The translations under genes were made by a program, and so were the position numbers. Positions 63,061 through 64,000 of a stretch of DNA of 64,000 nucleotides are shown piece by piece; within the stretch, counting starts at the first letter, position 1; every line of letters begins with the position of its first letter. The stretch comes from CAINVV01 sp963663005 (lineage in GTDB: Bacteria; Bacteroidota; Bacteroidia; Bacteroidales; Prolixibacteraceae): NCBI GenBank assembly GCA_963663005.2, contig CAXXHH010000008.1, forward strand, positions 124,001 through 188,000. Direction: 5' to 3'. The notes beneath the pieces were generated by a model. That model was not told the origin of the DNA and made no database searches. It worked only from the letters and a program-made list of their open reading frames with translations.

Positions 63061-64000
63061 ATGACTAAATATTTTATTGCACTACTGTTTTTGCTTCTTT
63101 ACTCAGGGTTGTCTGCTCAGAAACAACCCGATAAAATGACTGTAAAATTCTTCCCGGATCCTTCATTTGCGATACCGACACCCGGCAATCAGAAGCCATT
63201 CGATCAGGGATTATGTACCTATGGGGAAATGATGACCTTTCTTCGGTCGCAGGTAAACGCTCATTCGGATAAAGTCCGGATGGAAATAGTGGGTAAAACA
63301 CCTGGTGGTAAAGAGATTCCAATTCTATATTTTGGAAACGGGGCGAATCCTAAAAAAATGAAGGTGTGGATGCAAGGGGGCATTCATGGTAATGAGCCCG
63401 GTGGCACCGAAGGACTTTTCATGTTAATTAATCACTTACTGAATACGCCGGGAGGCTCACTCCTGCTGGCGAAGATTGATTTAGCCATTCTGCCTGTAGC
63501 CAATTTGGACGGCTACATCGCCCAGAAACGCACTTCGGCGGATGGTTTTGATTTAAACCGCGACCAATCCAAATTTGCCGATCGGGTCAGTCCCATTATT
63601 AAAAGAACTTTTATTGGTTGGAATGCGGAAGCATCCTTTGATTTTCATGAATATACTCCGATCCGAAAAGAGTATGATGAAATATTAAAAGCTCCTGCCG
63701 CGGGTTATTATGATGTTCTTTTTCTGCCTTCAGGAAACCTGAATGCCCCGAAGTGTATCCGCAAAATGTCTACCGACCTGTTTGAGGCAAACGCCGAAAA
63801 AGCCCTTGACCAGGCGGGATACTCTCATAATTTCTACTTCACAGCCAAAGTTGAACCGGACGGCGTAGTACTTGCAAAAGGAGGGAATAGTCCACGGTCA
63901 AGCTCCTCATCCTATGCACTTTCCAATTCTATTTCCATTTTGGTAGAGATTCGCGGCATAGGTTTGGGTCGTACTTCCTTTGCCAGACGCACAAACAGCA
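63061..64000 (+). CDS. Secreted M14-family zinc carboxypeptidase, cut by the window edge
   Basis: The frame is open from ATG 63061 to the right edge (313 codons seen). Signal peptide 1-20 (YFIALLFLLLYSGLSAQ). Zinc ligands are H109 and E112 in GIHGNEPGG and H196 in FDFHEY. The substrate-binding LNRDQSKF block and the catalytic glutamate E296 in LVEIRG complete the M14 signature. It removes C-terminal residues or processes peptides in the periplasm or at the surface. It continues the iadA/hydrolase operon and supports a peptide-processing role for the region. The C-terminus is outside the window. Confidence 0.9.
   Translation, partial: MTKYFIALLFLLLYSGLSAQKQPDKMTVKFFPDPSFAIPTPGNQKPFDQGLCTYGEMMTFLRSQVNAHSDKVRMEIVGKTPGGKEIPILYFGNGANPKKMKVWMQGGIHGNEPGGTEGLFMLINHLLNTPGGSLLLAKIDLAILPVANLDGYIAQKRTSADGFDLNRDQSKFADRVSPIIKRTFIGWNAEASFDFHEYTPIRKEYDEILKAPAAGYYDVLFLPSGNLNAPKCIRKMSTDLFEANAEKALDQAGYSHNFYFTAKVEPDGVVLAKGGNSPRSSSSSYALSNSISILVEIRGIGLGRTSFARRTNS

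Noticed and set aside
1..64000. tRNA, rRNA, transposase, integrase or phage genes
   Set aside because: None recognised on either strand; the repeats found are small non-coding elements without a transposase.

Overview
The window is bacterial and belongs to the Bacteroidota. The evidence is three complete sigma-factor / FecR / SusC / SusD sets, promoters of the TAnnTTTG (-7) and TTG/TTTG (-33) type, AT-rich leaders without obvious Shine-Dalgarno sequences, and many lipoprotein and secreted glycoside hydrolase genes. Codon use and gene content fit a Bacteroidales/Marinilabiliales-type glycan degrader; I cannot place it below phylum with confidence.

Left part (1-13.6 kb), mostly housekeeping: a DNA polymerase I gene running off the left edge with an apparent one-base frameshift, an ArsR-type regulator, a trans-polyprenyl diphosphate synthase, a conserved hypothetical, deoC, dtd, a YqaA/DedA-like membrane protein, a hexokinase, rbfA, a methyltransferase, a LolC/E-like permease, a secreted peroxiredoxin and a secreted GH29 alpha-L-fucosidase. 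Several gaps hold non-coding repeats, including 2.3 tandem copies of a 121-bp unit at 6282-6560.

Middle part (13.9-52 kb), two adjacent polysaccharide utilization loci. PUL 1 (13.9-33.9 kb, + strand): ECF sigma, FecR, SusC, SusD, DUF3823 lipoprotein, a glutaminase-A-like DUF4965 protein, two GH2 enzymes, a URO-D superfamily protein, a clan GH-A hydrolase and a GH92-family mannosidase. It is met head-on by a minus-strand run of a third GH2, a GH43-like enzyme and an enolase-superfamily protein; a lipoprotein GalM diverges from that GH2. PUL 2 (39.6-51.2 kb): ECF sigma, FecR, SusC, SusD and a large GH38 alpha-mannosidase, followed by a secreted zinc metallopeptidase of the plant basic-secretory-protein family. 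Together the enzymes point to fucose-, galactose- and mannose-containing branched glycans, possibly glycoprotein glycans; no endo-acting glycan-release enzyme is visible.

Right part (52.4-64 kb), locus 3: ECF sigma, FecR, SusC and SusD, then a DcuC-type dicarboxylate transporter, a beta-aspartyl dipeptidase, a secreted alpha/beta hydrolase and a secreted M14 carboxypeptidase cut by the right edge. It has no glycoside hydrolase but several peptide-handling genes, so it is a candidate peptide or glycopeptide utilization system built on the SusCD plan. In all three loci a stable hairpin without a long U-tract sits between fecR and susC. No rRNA, tRNA, transposase, prophage or CRISPR array was recognised.
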